A DNA stretch of 64,000 bases from Prorocentrum cordatum (GCA_963575745.1 CAUYUJ010019093.1:626854-690853), one strand, 5' to 3'; shown: positions 42,107-51,112, numbered from the stretch's first letter. Translations and numbers: made by a program. The notes: generated by a model from the sequence alone, not told the origin.

Positions 42107-42490
42107 GCCTGTTTGTGCTCCTCCCTCCACCTCCGCCTTTCTGTGCGTGCGCTGGCTGCGCCAGCCTTCCCGCGGCAGAGGGAGGAGGGGGAGGAGGACG
42201 AGGGGGATGAGGAGGATGAGGAGGAGGAGGGGGGAGGCGGAGGTGGATGGGGAAAGGAGCAGGAGAAGGAGGAGGGAGGGGGGGAGGAGAGCGACGAGGA
42301 GAGAGAAGGAGGAGGAGGAGGAGGAGGGAGGAGGAGGAGGAGAAGGAAGTCAGTTCAGACATTCAGAGAATTTAGCAGCCAGCGGCTGCGGCTTTTTAGC
42401 CAGAAAAATCGTTTCGTCGTCGTCGTCGTCGTCCTCCTCCTCCTCCTGCTGGTGCACATCCTCCTCCTGCTCATCCTCCTCCTCTTCCTC
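42107..42490. repeat. GGA tract followed by TCC/GTC tract
   Basis: Purine-rich GGA units at about 42,180-42,345, then pyrimidine-rich GTC/TCC units at about 42,415-42,500. Non-coding. Confidence 0.8.
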
Positions 42491-42534
42491 CTCCTCATAC
42501 ATGCATACATGCGTACGCATACACATACACATAC

Positions 42535-42690
42535 ACACATGCGTATGTATGTATGTATGTGTACATATGCATGCGAATACACATATACACACACTCATGC
42601 GTATGTGTGTATGTACACACCCACATGCACGCACACTTACGTATGCGCATATGCCCGCCGCCGCCATCATCGTCGCGTCGCCATCGCATC
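42535..42690 (+). repeat. ATAC/GTAT-rich 150-bp direct repeat, copy 1
   Basis: Shares ACACACATGCGTATGTATG, CACACACTCATGCGTATGT and CACCCACATGCACGCACACT in the same order with 43,591-43,745. The pair flanks the palindrome array. Confidence 0.82.
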
Positions 42691-42734
42691 GCACGGGGTG
42701 GAGTATGATTATCATTGTGATTATAGTATATTAT

Positions 42735-42840
42735 AGTCATGTGTTGATGATGATGATGATCGATGATGATGATGATGATCGTCATGATGATGATCATGAT
42801 GATGATGATGATCATGGCTGATGACCATGATGATCAAATG
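42735..42840 (+). repeat. GATGAT microsatellite
   Basis: Runs of GATGAT with GATCAT variants. Non-coding. Confidence 0.85.
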
Positions 42841-43033
42841 GTAGCGACTTAACAGACACGGGGGGGGGGGCTGACGATGGCGACGGTTGAAGATGGCAAA
42901 GGAGCGTTGACGTTTTCTCACGCCGGCCCCGACTGTCTGAGTCGCAACAGACACCACTCAGAGCCCCGACGGGCGGCGAATACCAGATACCTTAAAGGCC
43001 TGATTCCAGGACCGCTGGCAGAAGTCGCCAGCT

Positions 43034-43383
43034 GACGAAACCCCGATCGCGCGCGATCGGGGTTTCGTCAACATTGAGCGCTCAATGTTGACGAAACTCG
43101 GTGCGCGCGCGCTCCTGGGCGACCGGTGGACGTTGACGAAACCCCGATCGCGCGCGATCGGGGTTTCGTCACACCCCGCAGGGCCCGCGCACCGAGTTTC
43201 GTCAACATTGAGCGCTCAATGTTGACGAAACCCCGATCGCGCGCGATCGGGGTTTCGTCAGGCTGCTGGGCCGCCCCGCGCCTCCGCGCATACCCTTAAG
43301 GGCGCCCTACGCCCACCAAGTTTCGTCAACATTGAGCGCTCAATGTTGACGACACCCCGTTCGCGCGCAAACGGGGTTTCGTC
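43034..43383. repeat. Array of alternating 36-bp perfect palindromes
   Basis: Palindrome P1 has the half-site GACGAAACCCCGATCGCG. It is perfect at 43,034-43,069, 43,135-43,170 and 43,224-43,259, and diverged at 43,348-43,383. Palindrome P2 has the half-site GTTTCGTCAACATTGAGC. It is perfect at 43,062-43,097 and 43,196-43,231, with one mismatch pair at 43,320-43,355. P1 and P2 overlap by the 8-mer GTTTCGTC/GACGAAAC, so each P1-P2 pair forms a chain of cruciform-capable units. The spacers are short, GC-rich and different from one another. It lies 364 bp beyond the 3' end of the active methyltransferase gene. Confidence 0.93.
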
Positions 43384-43395
43384 GGGTTGATGGGC

Positions 43396-43590
43396 CTCCC
43401 TATGTATGTATGTATACATACATGCATACCCGATGTATGTATGTATATACATGTGTATGTATGTATACATACATACATACCCTATGTATGCATGTATATA
43501 CATGTGTATGCATGTATGTATGTATACATATACACATGTATGTATGTATGTATGCATGTATGTATGTATGTATACACATACATACATACA
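43396..43590. repeat. ATGT/ATAC tetranucleotide array
   Basis: Alternating GTAT and ATAC runs forming short inverted repeats. Cys/Tyr/Ile/His-rich frames across it are artefacts. Confidence 0.88.
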
Positions 43591-43745
43591 TACACACATG
43601 CGTATGTATGTATGTATAATATACATGCGCATACACATATATACACACACTCATGCGTATGTATGTAGGTACACACCCACATGCACGCACACTTACGTAT
43701 GCACATATGCCGGCCGCCGTTCATCGTTGCGCGCCGAGGCGAGGC
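43591..43745 (+). repeat. ATAC/GTAT-rich 150-bp direct repeat, copy 2
   Basis: Second copy of 42,535-42,690, ending 2 bp before the methyltransferase stop codon, so it forms the 3' flank of that gene. Confidence 0.82.
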
Positions 43746-43746
43746 G

Positions 43747-45171
43747 TCATGCAGAACTGCTGCCTCTCCGCCACGGGTCAGCGAGCCGCTTGAAAAAACC
43801 AGCCTGCACAAGAAGGTTCCTCGTGAGGCGGCCGACGACGCTGACAGAGAATGCATTCCCGATCATCTGAGCGTACTGGCGGGGACTGCACGCGTCCTCG
43901 TAGTTGATGCGGCCCGGGGGGATCCCTTGAAGGCGCTCGAGCTCGTTCAGCGTCATGAATCGGTGCTTGGCAAAGATCCAGAAGCCCCCACCGCCAGACC
44001 GGTTGCGCGTCAAACACGGAGCGTACCCCCAGCCGTATTGCGGCGACCTGGTCTTGCCGCAGTCAAGCTCGGCGATGAGCATGTTGGTCTTGGCGAATAT
44101 GTCTTGATGTTGAGACAGTTTGTCCACCAGGCGGGTGAAGTTGTGGATCTGGTAGTCATGGACTGGCAAGGTGCCGAGCTTGTCCGAATGCTTGTCCAAG
44201 ATCTGTTCGATTGGCGTGTATGGGATCTCGCTCGGCCAACTCGTGTGCACATTGGACTTCTTGGACAGCACTCCTGTGATGTACAATCGGCGCCGCGATT
44301 GCGGCAAGCCACCGACCTTCAACGTGTCGAGGACGGACATGCTCACAGTGTGCGCGGGGGTACCGTCGGGGCCTTTGAGGCTGACGAGAAAGTTCAAGAT
44401 GGCATTCAGCTCCTCCTGGAACCTCTGGTGAGTCAGGGCCTCAACGTTCTCCAAGATGAACACCGTCGGTAGCTTGGTCTGGATGTAGTTTAGGGCGAAA
44501 AACACCACGATGCCTCGGCCTTGAGGATCTGCAATCCCCGCGTGGATGCCCTGCACAGAGAATGGCTGGCAAGGGAAGCCGATGATGTACAAGTCCACCC
44601 GCGGGACCGCCGCGTTATCGCGGGTGGTTATGTCTCCATAGAGCACGCACAAGTCGGGGTGGCTGGCAATGATAACCTTGCGCGTGGCGAAGTCAATTTC
44701 CGATGCGAACACGTGCACAATGGAGTTGCCAATGCCGAGCAACTCCAAGGCGAGCTTAGCAGTGTCGATGCCCGCGCAATCACTGCCGAACAGAATCTTG
44801 CCATCCGTTTCGCCCGTCAAGACTACCCTCTCAAGATCAATGTCCCGGAGAACGACGACATCTGGGGCCTTCCACTTCTTGCCGGCGCCGCGCGAGTCTG
44901 AGACGGCAGGCTTCCTTGTCGTGACCGGCGGCGCCATCGAGCGCTTGGACTTCTTGATCGGAACAGCGGCTGCTGGCGACTTCCGAACGACGAACTGCGC
45001 CGGGCGCCCGTTGGCCTTGGGCTTCGGTGCCGCCTTGGCCTTGGGCTTCCGCTGCTGGGGCGGCGTGTCTATCACGAGCATGGACCAGTCGTCCATGGTA
45101 TAAACTGGGCGAGCTCTCAGTCCAAAGCCCGCTAGGGTAGAGCCAAAACGGGCCACGTCCATCGTCGCCAT
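43747..45171 (-). CDS. C5-cytosine DNA methyltransferase, motifs intact
   Basis: Intronless, 474 aa from the ATG at 45,171. The first 120 residues are basic and Pro/Lys-rich (KPKAKAAPKPKANG), probably nuclear-targeting or DNA-binding. The catalytic domain follows in the usual order: SAM-binding FGSDCAGIDT (128-137), GDITT (179-183), the catalytic GFPCQPFS with Cys201, ENV (241-243), QSRRR (291-295), a recognition region, then RFMTLNELERLQGIP and the C-terminal GNAFSVSVVGRL (438-449). It should transfer methyl groups from SAM to cytosine C5 in DNA. It is a stand-alone catalytic unit without reader domains, which looks closer to bacterial-type or dinoflagellate element-borne enzymes than to DNMT1. 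Its decayed homologue is 12 kb to the left. The 7.4-kb duplicated segment begins 151 bp upstream of its start. No SL relic was found upstream. Confidence 0.92.
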   Translation of the reverse strand: MATMDVARFGSTLAGFGLRARPVYTMDDWSMLVIDTPPQQRKPKAKAAPKPKANGRPAQFVVRKSPAAAVPIKKSKRSMAPPVTTRKPAVSDSRGAGKKWKAPDVVVLRDIDLERVVLTGETDGKILFGSDCAGIDTAKLALELLGIGNSIVHVFASEIDFATRKVIIASHPDLCVLYGDITTRDNAAVPRVDLYIIGFPCQPFSVQGIHAGIADPQGRGIVVFFALNYIQTKLPTVFILENVEALTHQRFQEELNAILNFLVSLKGPDGTPAHTVSMSVLDTLKVGGLPQSRRRLYITGVLSKKSNVHTSWPSEIPYTPIEQILDKHSDKLGTLPVHDYQIHNFTRLVDKLSQHQDIFAKTNMLIAELDCGKTRSPQYGWGYAPCLTRNRSGGGGFWIFAKHRFMTLNELERLQGIPPGRINYEDACSPRQYAQMIGNAFSVSVVGRLTRNLLVQAGFFKRLADPWRRGSSSA

Positions 45172-45599
45172 CACGCATAACCATCATCACCATCATCGAT
45201 ATTATCATCATGATCGCCGTCGTCGTTCGTTGCATGGCGTTGCCATCGTCGTCGTCGTCGCGAGTGCAGTTTTTGGGCTCTCGGGCACCCCCCGAAGCTC
45301 CCTCCTCCTCCTGAGCCCCCTCCCCCTCCCCCTCCTCCCCCTCCTCCTCGGACACCCAGCGGGGGATGGCCCTCGATCCTCGAACCTCCTCGCTCTTCGG
45401 TCCTCTCGCTCCCGTCCCTCCTCGGAGCAGTGGCGCCCCTCCTCGGAGCAGTGGCGTCTGTGAGGGGCTCGTCACACGATCAGAAGAAGTCCGAGCAATG
45501 GTCGGAGGAGAGCCGTTTGAGACAACGGCAGTGATACAACGGCGGCCCAAATCCGCTCAGAATCGTTCCCCAGGAGGAGGGGGAGGAGGAGGGAGGAGG

Positions 45600-46393
45600 G
45601 AGGAGGAGGAGGTAGGAGGATGAGGAGGAGGAGGAGGAGGAGGGAGGAGGGGTCCCCGCAGGGCTTTTTTCCCAACCATCCTGTGGTGTTGGGTCCTCGT
45701 TTTGAAGAGACAGCGCCCCGCGTTCCCACCTTCTTCCCGCTGCCCCCTCCCTCCTCCCATCTTCATCACTTCGTCTTAACAGCTTCGGAAATTACACGGA
45801 TGGAGGTCGCTTTCCCAACCACCCTGTGGTGTTGGGTCCTCGTTTTGAAGAGACAGCGCCAGTCGGGCTGGCTGGTTCGGCCTCGTTTAACGTTTGTTGG
45901 CTGGTTCGGCCACAGGGTTCGCATGCTCCCCAACACCCATTTTGGGCAATCAGCCTTAGAAATATCATCCGTTGTTACGGATGGTCGTGTCGAAGTCTTC
46001 TGAAGCTGGGCGGGGGTGGAGTATGGGTCAGCCGAAGCAGCTGAGGGTGGATGGGTCAGCCGAAGCAGCTGGCACGGATTATGCCTTAGAGGAGATGGCG
46101 GAGAAGAGGAGGCGGACGAGAGGAGAGGATGCTCTTGTTCTGCACACGATGGCCAGGGAGGCGGAGGGGAGGAGATGAAATGAGGCGGTGGAGTGGAGAG
46201 GAGAGGAGGGAGGGAGGAGGGACGGAGGGAGGAGGGAGGGAGGCAGAGGAGGATGCGGCATTGATTCAAACTGACTAGTAGGTAGGTAGGAGGAGAAGGA
46301 TGATGAGGAGGAGGAGGAGGAGGGGGAGGAGGAGGAGGAGGAGGGGAGGGAGCCCAGCACACCTCGCGTTTCCTGGGGTTCCGCTTAAAACCG
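45600..46393 (+). repeat. About 750-bp dispersed unit, copy in segment A
   Basis: Same unit as the solo copy at 38,085-38,832. It ends GGGGTTCCGCTTAAAACCGC about 80 bp before the SL relic of the following gene, so it lies where a promoter would be expected. The counterpart in copy B is at about 53,100-53,913. Confidence 0.85.
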
Positions 46394-46470
46394 CCCCACC
46401 AGCAAAATCTTGTCCTCTGGGCGTCCTGTCCGGTGTTGGTCCTCCTCATCCTCCTCACCCTCCTCCTCGT

Positions 46471-46497
46471 ATAGCCATTTGGGCTTTGTTTTTCAGG
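46471..46497 (+). promoter_or_regulatory. SL relic plus trans-splice acceptor
   Basis: ATAGCCATTTGGGCTTTG keeps the SL core TAGCCATTT(N)GGCT (13 of 18 positions). It is followed at once by TTTTTCAG|G, a polypyrimidine tract and AG typical of a trans-splicing acceptor. The new leader would be added at 46,497, giving a 140-nt 5' leader. Confidence 0.55.
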
Positions 46498-46636
46498 GCT
46501 GCGAACCTCGACGGGTTCCTGCTCGCGCCCCGGCGGGCTGCGCGCCTGCGAGCCTCCGCCGGCCCGGCGCGCGACGGGTTCCTGCTTGCGCGGCGCGGCC
46601 TTGGGCCTGCGACGCGCGACGACGGAGCCTTCGCCG

Positions 46637-48043
46637 ATGATGGAGGTGTTCACCAGCAAGCACAAGAACTGCATCGACGACGTGGTCTACTTCCCCCTAG
46701 TGTCCTATCGCTTCCGGGAGGACTGGCTGGTGAAGAAGCGCAACCCCTCCTCGGTGAAGAAGTTCGGGGTGTTCTTCCGAATGTTGTTCATGCGCGACGG
46801 CATCACCTTCCCCGCGATGGCGTCGAAGGAGTACCTAGAGCTGGTGTGTGCGTCTCCGGAGGACAAGGCCTGCAAGCAACAGCATCGTGGCGTGGTCAGG
46901 CGCTTCGCCAGCTGGTGGGAGGACGGGGGTGGCAGCAAGCTGTGGCGTGACAGGGCGACCGTCTCTGAAGACCTCTGGCCGAAGTTCGGCGACGAAGGCT
47001 CCCGGAACCTTATGGGCCCCCGTGCGCGGACCAGCAGGACAGCGTCGCCAGCGCCGGCGTCGCCAGCGCCGCCAACGCCGACCAGGAGCGAGGGCGCCAA
47101 GAATGAGGGCAGCGGGACGGCTTCGACGGCGCGGCCTCCGCCCACGCCGCAGCAGGCGACTCGGCGGCTTCCGCCCACGCCGCCGCCGGCGACGCCGTCG
47201 TCCGATTCTTCTTCGGACTCGGAGTCATCGGAGCTCACGGATTCTCCGAAGAAGACTTCAGGGGCGGCGGAGGCGCCGCCGTCGCCTCCAGGTCCACCGG
47301 CGCCACCGGCGCCATCGGCGCCACCGGCGCGCGCGGCGCCAGCGGGCAGCGGGCGCCCGCGGTCCCAGGGCCCGGCGCAGATCCTTGCCTACAAGCTCCT
47401 GCACGACGACCTCCAGCACCTCGGCGCTGAGTTCGTGTCCATCAAGATGGGCATGATGAAGGAGGTCTTCAACAGCGAGGAGCGCTTCCAGTTGTGGCGC
47501 CGTACGTGGCCGAGTGTCAAGGAGTCGCGCGAAGAGATACAGGCCGCGCTCAAGCACCTCGAGAACTTGTACGGCATCACCGAAACGTTGAAGGAGAAGC
47601 ACTACAAGTTCGGGCAGATGGCGCTCGCGGGCAGGCTGGTGTACCCCAGCATCATGTGCGACAATCAGCGGCCCGCGCAGCCTCCGCCGTCGAGCGCGCT
47701 GGCGGGCCCGCCAGGCCCGTCGAAGCTCAAGAAGCGGAAAACCGACGCCACTTCGAGCTCTGCGGGCGTTTCCAAGAAGAAGCGGAGCGTCTCGTGGAGC
47801 GACGGTATTCAGACAGGCGACGGCAAGGGCCCGACTCTCGAGCAGAAGTGGAGCGTGGCCAGCCTGAAGAGGTGTGAGCCGCTCTGGTACGCTCAGCCGG
47901 GGTCTCATGTGCCGTGCGATAGGTGCCCGGCCTACGTCTCCGGAAGCGTTGGTACTTTGGTGCCAATAGGCTCGAGGTCACAATTCGCCTCCGAAGAGTT
48001 CCTCTGCTCCCAGTGCAGCGCTCCTACAGCAGCAGCGCAATAG
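46637..48043 (+). CDS. Ser/Pro-rich protein with C-terminal CxxC pairs (copy A)
   Basis: 468 aa from the ATG at 46,637 (a second ATG follows at once). It has a conserved-looking N-terminal domain of about 140 residues (MMEVFTSKHKNCIDDVVYFP... to LWRDRATVSEDLWPKFGDEG), rich in aromatic and basic residues and suggestive of a nucleic-acid-binding or protein-interaction fold. Residues 140-240 are Ala/Pro/Ser-rich and disordered. Residues 245-345 are alpha-helical (ILAYKLLHDDLQHLGAEFVS...MALAGRLVYPSI). A basic KKKRSV stretch follows, and the C-terminus has CDRC...CSQC, which could hold a zinc ion. The two copies differ at a few residues only, with no frame disruption, so both may be functional. 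I do not recognise the family. Confidence 0.72.
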   Translation: MMEVFTSKHKNCIDDVVYFPLVSYRFREDWLVKKRNPSSVKKFGVFFRMLFMRDGITFPAMASKEYLELVCASPEDKACKQQHRGVVRRFASWWEDGGGSKLWRDRATVSEDLWPKFGDEGSRNLMGPRARTSRTASPAPASPAPPTPTRSEGAKNEGSGTASTARPPPTPQQATRRLPPTPPPATPSSDSSSDSESSELTDSPKKTSGAAEAPPSPPGPPAPPAPSAPPARAAPAGSGRPRSQGPAQILAYKLLHDDLQHLGAEFVSIKMGMMKEVFNSEERFQLWRRTWPSVKESREEIQAALKHLENLYGITETLKEKHYKFGQMALAGRLVYPSIMCDNQRPAQPPPSSALAGPPGPSKLKKRKTDATSSSAGVSKKKRSVSWSDGIQTGDGKGPTLEQKWSVASLKRCEPLWYAQPGSHVPCDRCPAYVSGSVGTLVPIGSRSQFASEEFLCSQCSAPTAAAQ

Positions 48044-48461
48044 CCCTGGCGCCAGACGGTTCCGGAGGAGGCGGCGAGGAGGAGGATGAGGAGGAGGAGT
48101 AGTTCGTTCAGACATGATTCAGGTATTTCAACAGCCAGGGCAACGGCGTCGGCTTTCGCCGAAAAATCGTATCGTCGTCCTCTTCTCTCCTCCTCCTTCT
48201 CCTCATCCGTCCGCCCCCCCCCCCCCTTCCTCCTCCTCCTCCCACGGGGGCCGAGGAGGAGTAAGCTCTTGGGGCTCCTTTGGGAAAGGGGGTCTGAGAG
48301 GTCTCTTGGGGCCGTTGTAGGCGCCGCATGGCTCAAACAAGGTGGGGGAAGTACTTAATTCAGCTCCCCCCCGGAGGCTCATCATCAGAGAGGGGGGAGC
48401 GGGGAGGTGGAGGAAAGGATGCCGTTTTTCTGCGCGCGATGGCCGAATCAGCCAATGTTAA
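48044..48461. other. Intergenic between convergent genes
   Basis: GGA/TCC tracts, a C run at 48,217-48,228, and then a stretch with TCTTGGGGC and GGAGGCTCATCATCAGAGAG. It separates the 3' ends of the plus- and minus-strand genes. The counterpart in copy B is 55,564-55,977. Confidence 0.5.
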
Positions 48462-50154
48462 TCACAAAGCGTGTTGCCAGCACTCGTTGGCGTTGGCGCT
48501 GGAGCTGCTGGCCCGCCCCGCCCACGAAGCGCTCTGGCAACATGGGGAGCGCAAAGAATATGGACAGTACACACCAGGCTGATTGATGTGACAAGATGCG
48601 CACATAGGGGTTGCCACGCGGCGCACACATGCTGGACTCGGGCGGATCCGCATGGCGTGCTCCATAGCCCTCTTGTACTTCTTGTAGTTCCACCCGTCGT
48701 TGCACCGCTCGTTGCTGGCCCACGTGCTCCACGGCTTCCAGTCGCCACTGCGGCGTGAAAGTTCTTCTGCCATACCCTGCACCTGGGCCTCCAACGCGCG
48801 GAAGTTGTTGTGAAGCGCCTCGTCCTGTTCTCGACGTTGTCGTAGAGCGTCGCTGACTAGCACCTGCTGCTGTAGCCGTTCCTGTGTTGCGCGAAGTCGA
48901 TCCTCCTCAGCGCGAAGAGCTGCAATGCGTTCTTCATGTTGTCGAACTTGCCCAGCAGCTCGTTCTTCTGCTTCTTCTTGCTGTCGGATGCGTTCTTCAT
49001 GTTGTCGAACTTGCTCAGCTCGTTCTTCTGCTTCGTCTTGCTGTCGGATGCGTTGTGCATGTTGTAGAACTTGCTCAGCAGCTCGTTCTTCTGCTTCTTC
49101 TTGCTGTCGGATGCGTTCTTCATGTTGTCGAACTTGCTCAGCTCGTTCTTCTGCTTCTTCTTGCTGTCGGATGCGTTTTTTCATGTTGTCGAACTTGCTC
49201 AGCTCGTTCTTCTGCTTTTTCTTGCTGTCGGATGCGTTGTGCATGTTGTCGAACTTGCTCAGCTCGTTCTTCTGCTTTTTCTTGCTGTCGGAGCTCCTCC
49301 GCATCGCGTTGCGCTTTAGCGTCTGCGGCTGCCAGTTCTTCTCGGTATTTGATTTCGAGACGGCGTGCTTCTTGACGACGCCACTCATCATCGTCATCAT
49401 CGCGTTCACGCTGGGGGACAATCGGTGGCGAACCCCACGTGGACGTTAATGGCCTTGTAGATGATGCTAGCCATTTGTCCAGCTCCTGTCGGACGCGCTC
49501 CACCGTTGTGCCAGAATATCGGCGATGCGGTGGGCCTTGCTGATCGAGCCAGTCCCACACGCCAGGATCGTCCACATGCGGCAGCTCAAAGAGACGGGCG
49601 ACTTCTTGCCACGAGCCAGCTTCGCACATGCACTCGCGCAAGCTTTTTGTCATCCACTTGTTATTCATGACTGGCCTCAGTTCAGTGAACATCACCAAGA
49701 AGCCCTTCTCTTCGACGATGTTCGCCCACATGTTGTCATCGTCGTGCACCATCGACCAAAGGCATTCGATGTCGTTGTCGATGTGGTGCGTGAGTCCCAG
49801 TCTGGAAGCGATAGCGCCCTTGCCCTTCTCGCCACTCTTCCGCTCGCACAGATGTAGGTGGTTCAGCGGCATGCCCATCTCGACGAGCCCTGTCTGCTTG
49901 ACGAAGCGCACGGGCCACGCCTCAACGTGACCGTGCTTCTTGTGGTACGACCACCACGAGCCACGTTGGGTGCGACTCACGATGTACAGGTTCTCCAGCC
50001 CATGCACCATGCCGAACAACAAGGCGAACGCGAAAAAACCTCGCGTTACTGCCACGTAGATGTCGTCGCCCTCTGGCTTCTTGTCATCACCGGTGTCCCT
50101 GGTGCTCATGACGTCGCCAAGATCGACGCCAACTTTGACCGCGGCGCGTGCCAT
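48462..50154 (-). pseudogene. HAD-like coiled-coil protein, copy A, broken by one extra T
   Basis: From the ATG at 50,154 the frame runs to a homopolymer of six T at 49,176-49,181; copy B has five T there and stays in frame. Ignoring that base the product is 563 aa. The N-terminal 150 residues fit a HAD-type fold: VKVGVDLGDVM (motif I, where D-x-G-D replaces the usual D-x-D), LYIVSRTQ (motif II), CERKSGEKGKGAIASRLGL (motif III lysine) and THHIDNDIECL (motif IV). The altered motif I makes catalysis doubtful. Then come a helical region, six 20-residue coiled-coil repeats (RIRQQEEAEERAEQVRQHEE type) and a Cys-rich tail. Most likely the gene is intact in life and the break is a sequencing error, because copy B is broken at a different homopolymer. 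Confidence 0.7.
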
Positions 50155-50328
50155 TCTCCAACGGCTTGCGCTCCGAGATCAGGTCGACAGCCACAATCCC
50201 CCGAAGCGCAATCTCCAGCGCACAGAGTCACGCAATCTCCAGTGCTTCGAAGTGGGCACGCCACCATATGAAGTTGGGCCGAAGGGGGCGGCCCGCGGGA
50301 TGGCCAAGGGGCGGCCCGCAGGATGCGA

Positions 50329-50350
50329 TTTGAGCCAAAACGGCAATGGA
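50329..50350 (-). other. Spliced-leader relic upstream of the HAD-like gene (copy A)
   Basis: The minus strand reads TCCATTGCCGTTTTGGCTCA then AA: 18 of 22 SL positions, differing at 4, 6, 10 and 22. It lies 174 nt upstream of the start codon. Confidence 0.65.
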
Positions 50351-50598
50351 ATGAATGGAGGATGAGGTGGAGGAGGAAACGTGAGATGTTCTGAACATGC
50401 TGGCCAGCGTGGGCCTAGGCGTTTCGACAGGCGGCCGCGCGGTGGCGACCCCAGCGCGGGCGTTCGAGGGTGAACTCGGAAAGCCGCCGGTCGTCCAAGG
50501 TTGAACGATCGACGCAGCGTCAGGATCCAACACCGACTTCATCGCAACATCCAGGTGAACGCCGACGCCTTGAACGATCGACGCGGTGTCAGGAACCA

Positions 50599-50620
50599 TC
50601 CGTAGCGGTTTTGGCTCAAG
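50599..50620 (+). other. Spliced-leader relic upstream of the Lys-rich gene (copy A), best match
   Basis: Reads TCCGTAGCGGTTTTGGCTCA then AG: 20 of 22 SL positions, differing only at 9 and 10. It lies 57 nt upstream of the start codon at 50,678 on the same strand. Confidence 0.78.
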
Positions 50621-50677
50621 CCTACAGCCGCGCCCGACAGCCCAAGCCCGAAGCGCCCGACAGCCCGCGCGACAGTC

Positions 50678-51112
50678 ATGCCGAACGGCGGCGGCGGCAA
50701 GGCCGCAGCCGAGGCCGAGGCTGCCCAAGAGAAGACATCGCCGAAATCGTTCGTCGAGATGAAAAGGTGGCGTGGGAGGGACATACGCGAGGGATGGCGT
50801 GGGGTCCTCGTCGGTTTGAACTGGGACGGCGATCAGGTGGAAGAAAAGTGGCGCTGGACGCCGCCCCCCTCCAGCTTGATCGAGGCCGAGGCGAGCCCCC
50901 TCGACGACCCCCTCGACGAGCACATCGATCCGACGACGAAGACGAAGGCCATGCCGAAGAAGAAGTCGAAGGCCATGCCGAAGAAGAAGAAGAAGCCGAA
51001 GGCCATGCCGAAGAAGAAGTCGAAGGCCAAGCCCAAGGCCGCCGCGAGGGTGAAGCCGAAGGCCAAGCCCAACAAGGCCGCCGCGAGGGCCAAGCCCAAG
51101 GCCCACAAGTGA
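50678..51112 (+). CDS. Lys/Pro/Ala-rich histone-like basic protein (copy A)
   Basis: 144 aa. The first 85 residues are mixed (SFVEMKRWRGRDIREGWRGV, then WDGDQVEEKWRW and an acidic stretch). The last 55 are almost only Lys, Ala, Pro and Met: AMPKKKSKAMPKKKKKPK, then KPKAAARVKPKAKPNKAAAR. That tail resembles linker-histone or dinoflagellate histone-like basic proteins and would bind DNA or RNA. Copy B differs by one whole codon within the Lys run and keeps the frame, which supports coding. An SL relic 57 nt upstream and the lack of introns suggest a retroposed gene. It could instead be a ribosome-associated basic protein; the N-terminal part matches no family I know. Confidence 0.72.
   Translation: MPNGGGGKAAAEAEAAQEKTSPKSFVEMKRWRGRDIREGWRGVLVGLNWDGDQVEEKWRWTPPPSSLIEAEASPLDDPLDEHIDPTTKTKAMPKKKSKAMPKKKKKPKAMPKKKSKAKPKAAARVKPKAKPNKAAARAKPKAHK

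Noticed and set aside
43034-43383. CRISPR array
   Set aside because: The repeats are overlapping palindromes with unequal, partly absent spacers, in a eukaryotic genome without cas genes nearby.
43396-43690. Cys/Tyr/Ile/His-rich small proteins
   Set aside because: Products of ATGT/ATAC tetranucleotide repeats.
43747-43990. Plus-strand frame of 263 codons at 43,681-44,472 opposite the active methyltransferase
   Set aside because: Antisense to a gene with all catalytic motifs; no pattern of its own.
46637-48043. Calling the Ser/Pro-rich protein a transcription factor
   Set aside because: The C-terminal CDRC...CSQC could bind zinc and the middle is disordered, but I recognise no DNA-binding domain.
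48884-49449. Plus-strand Leu/Val and Cys/Ser-rich repeat frames over the coiled-coil gene
   Set aside because: Antisense shadows of the 60-bp coiled-coil repeat.
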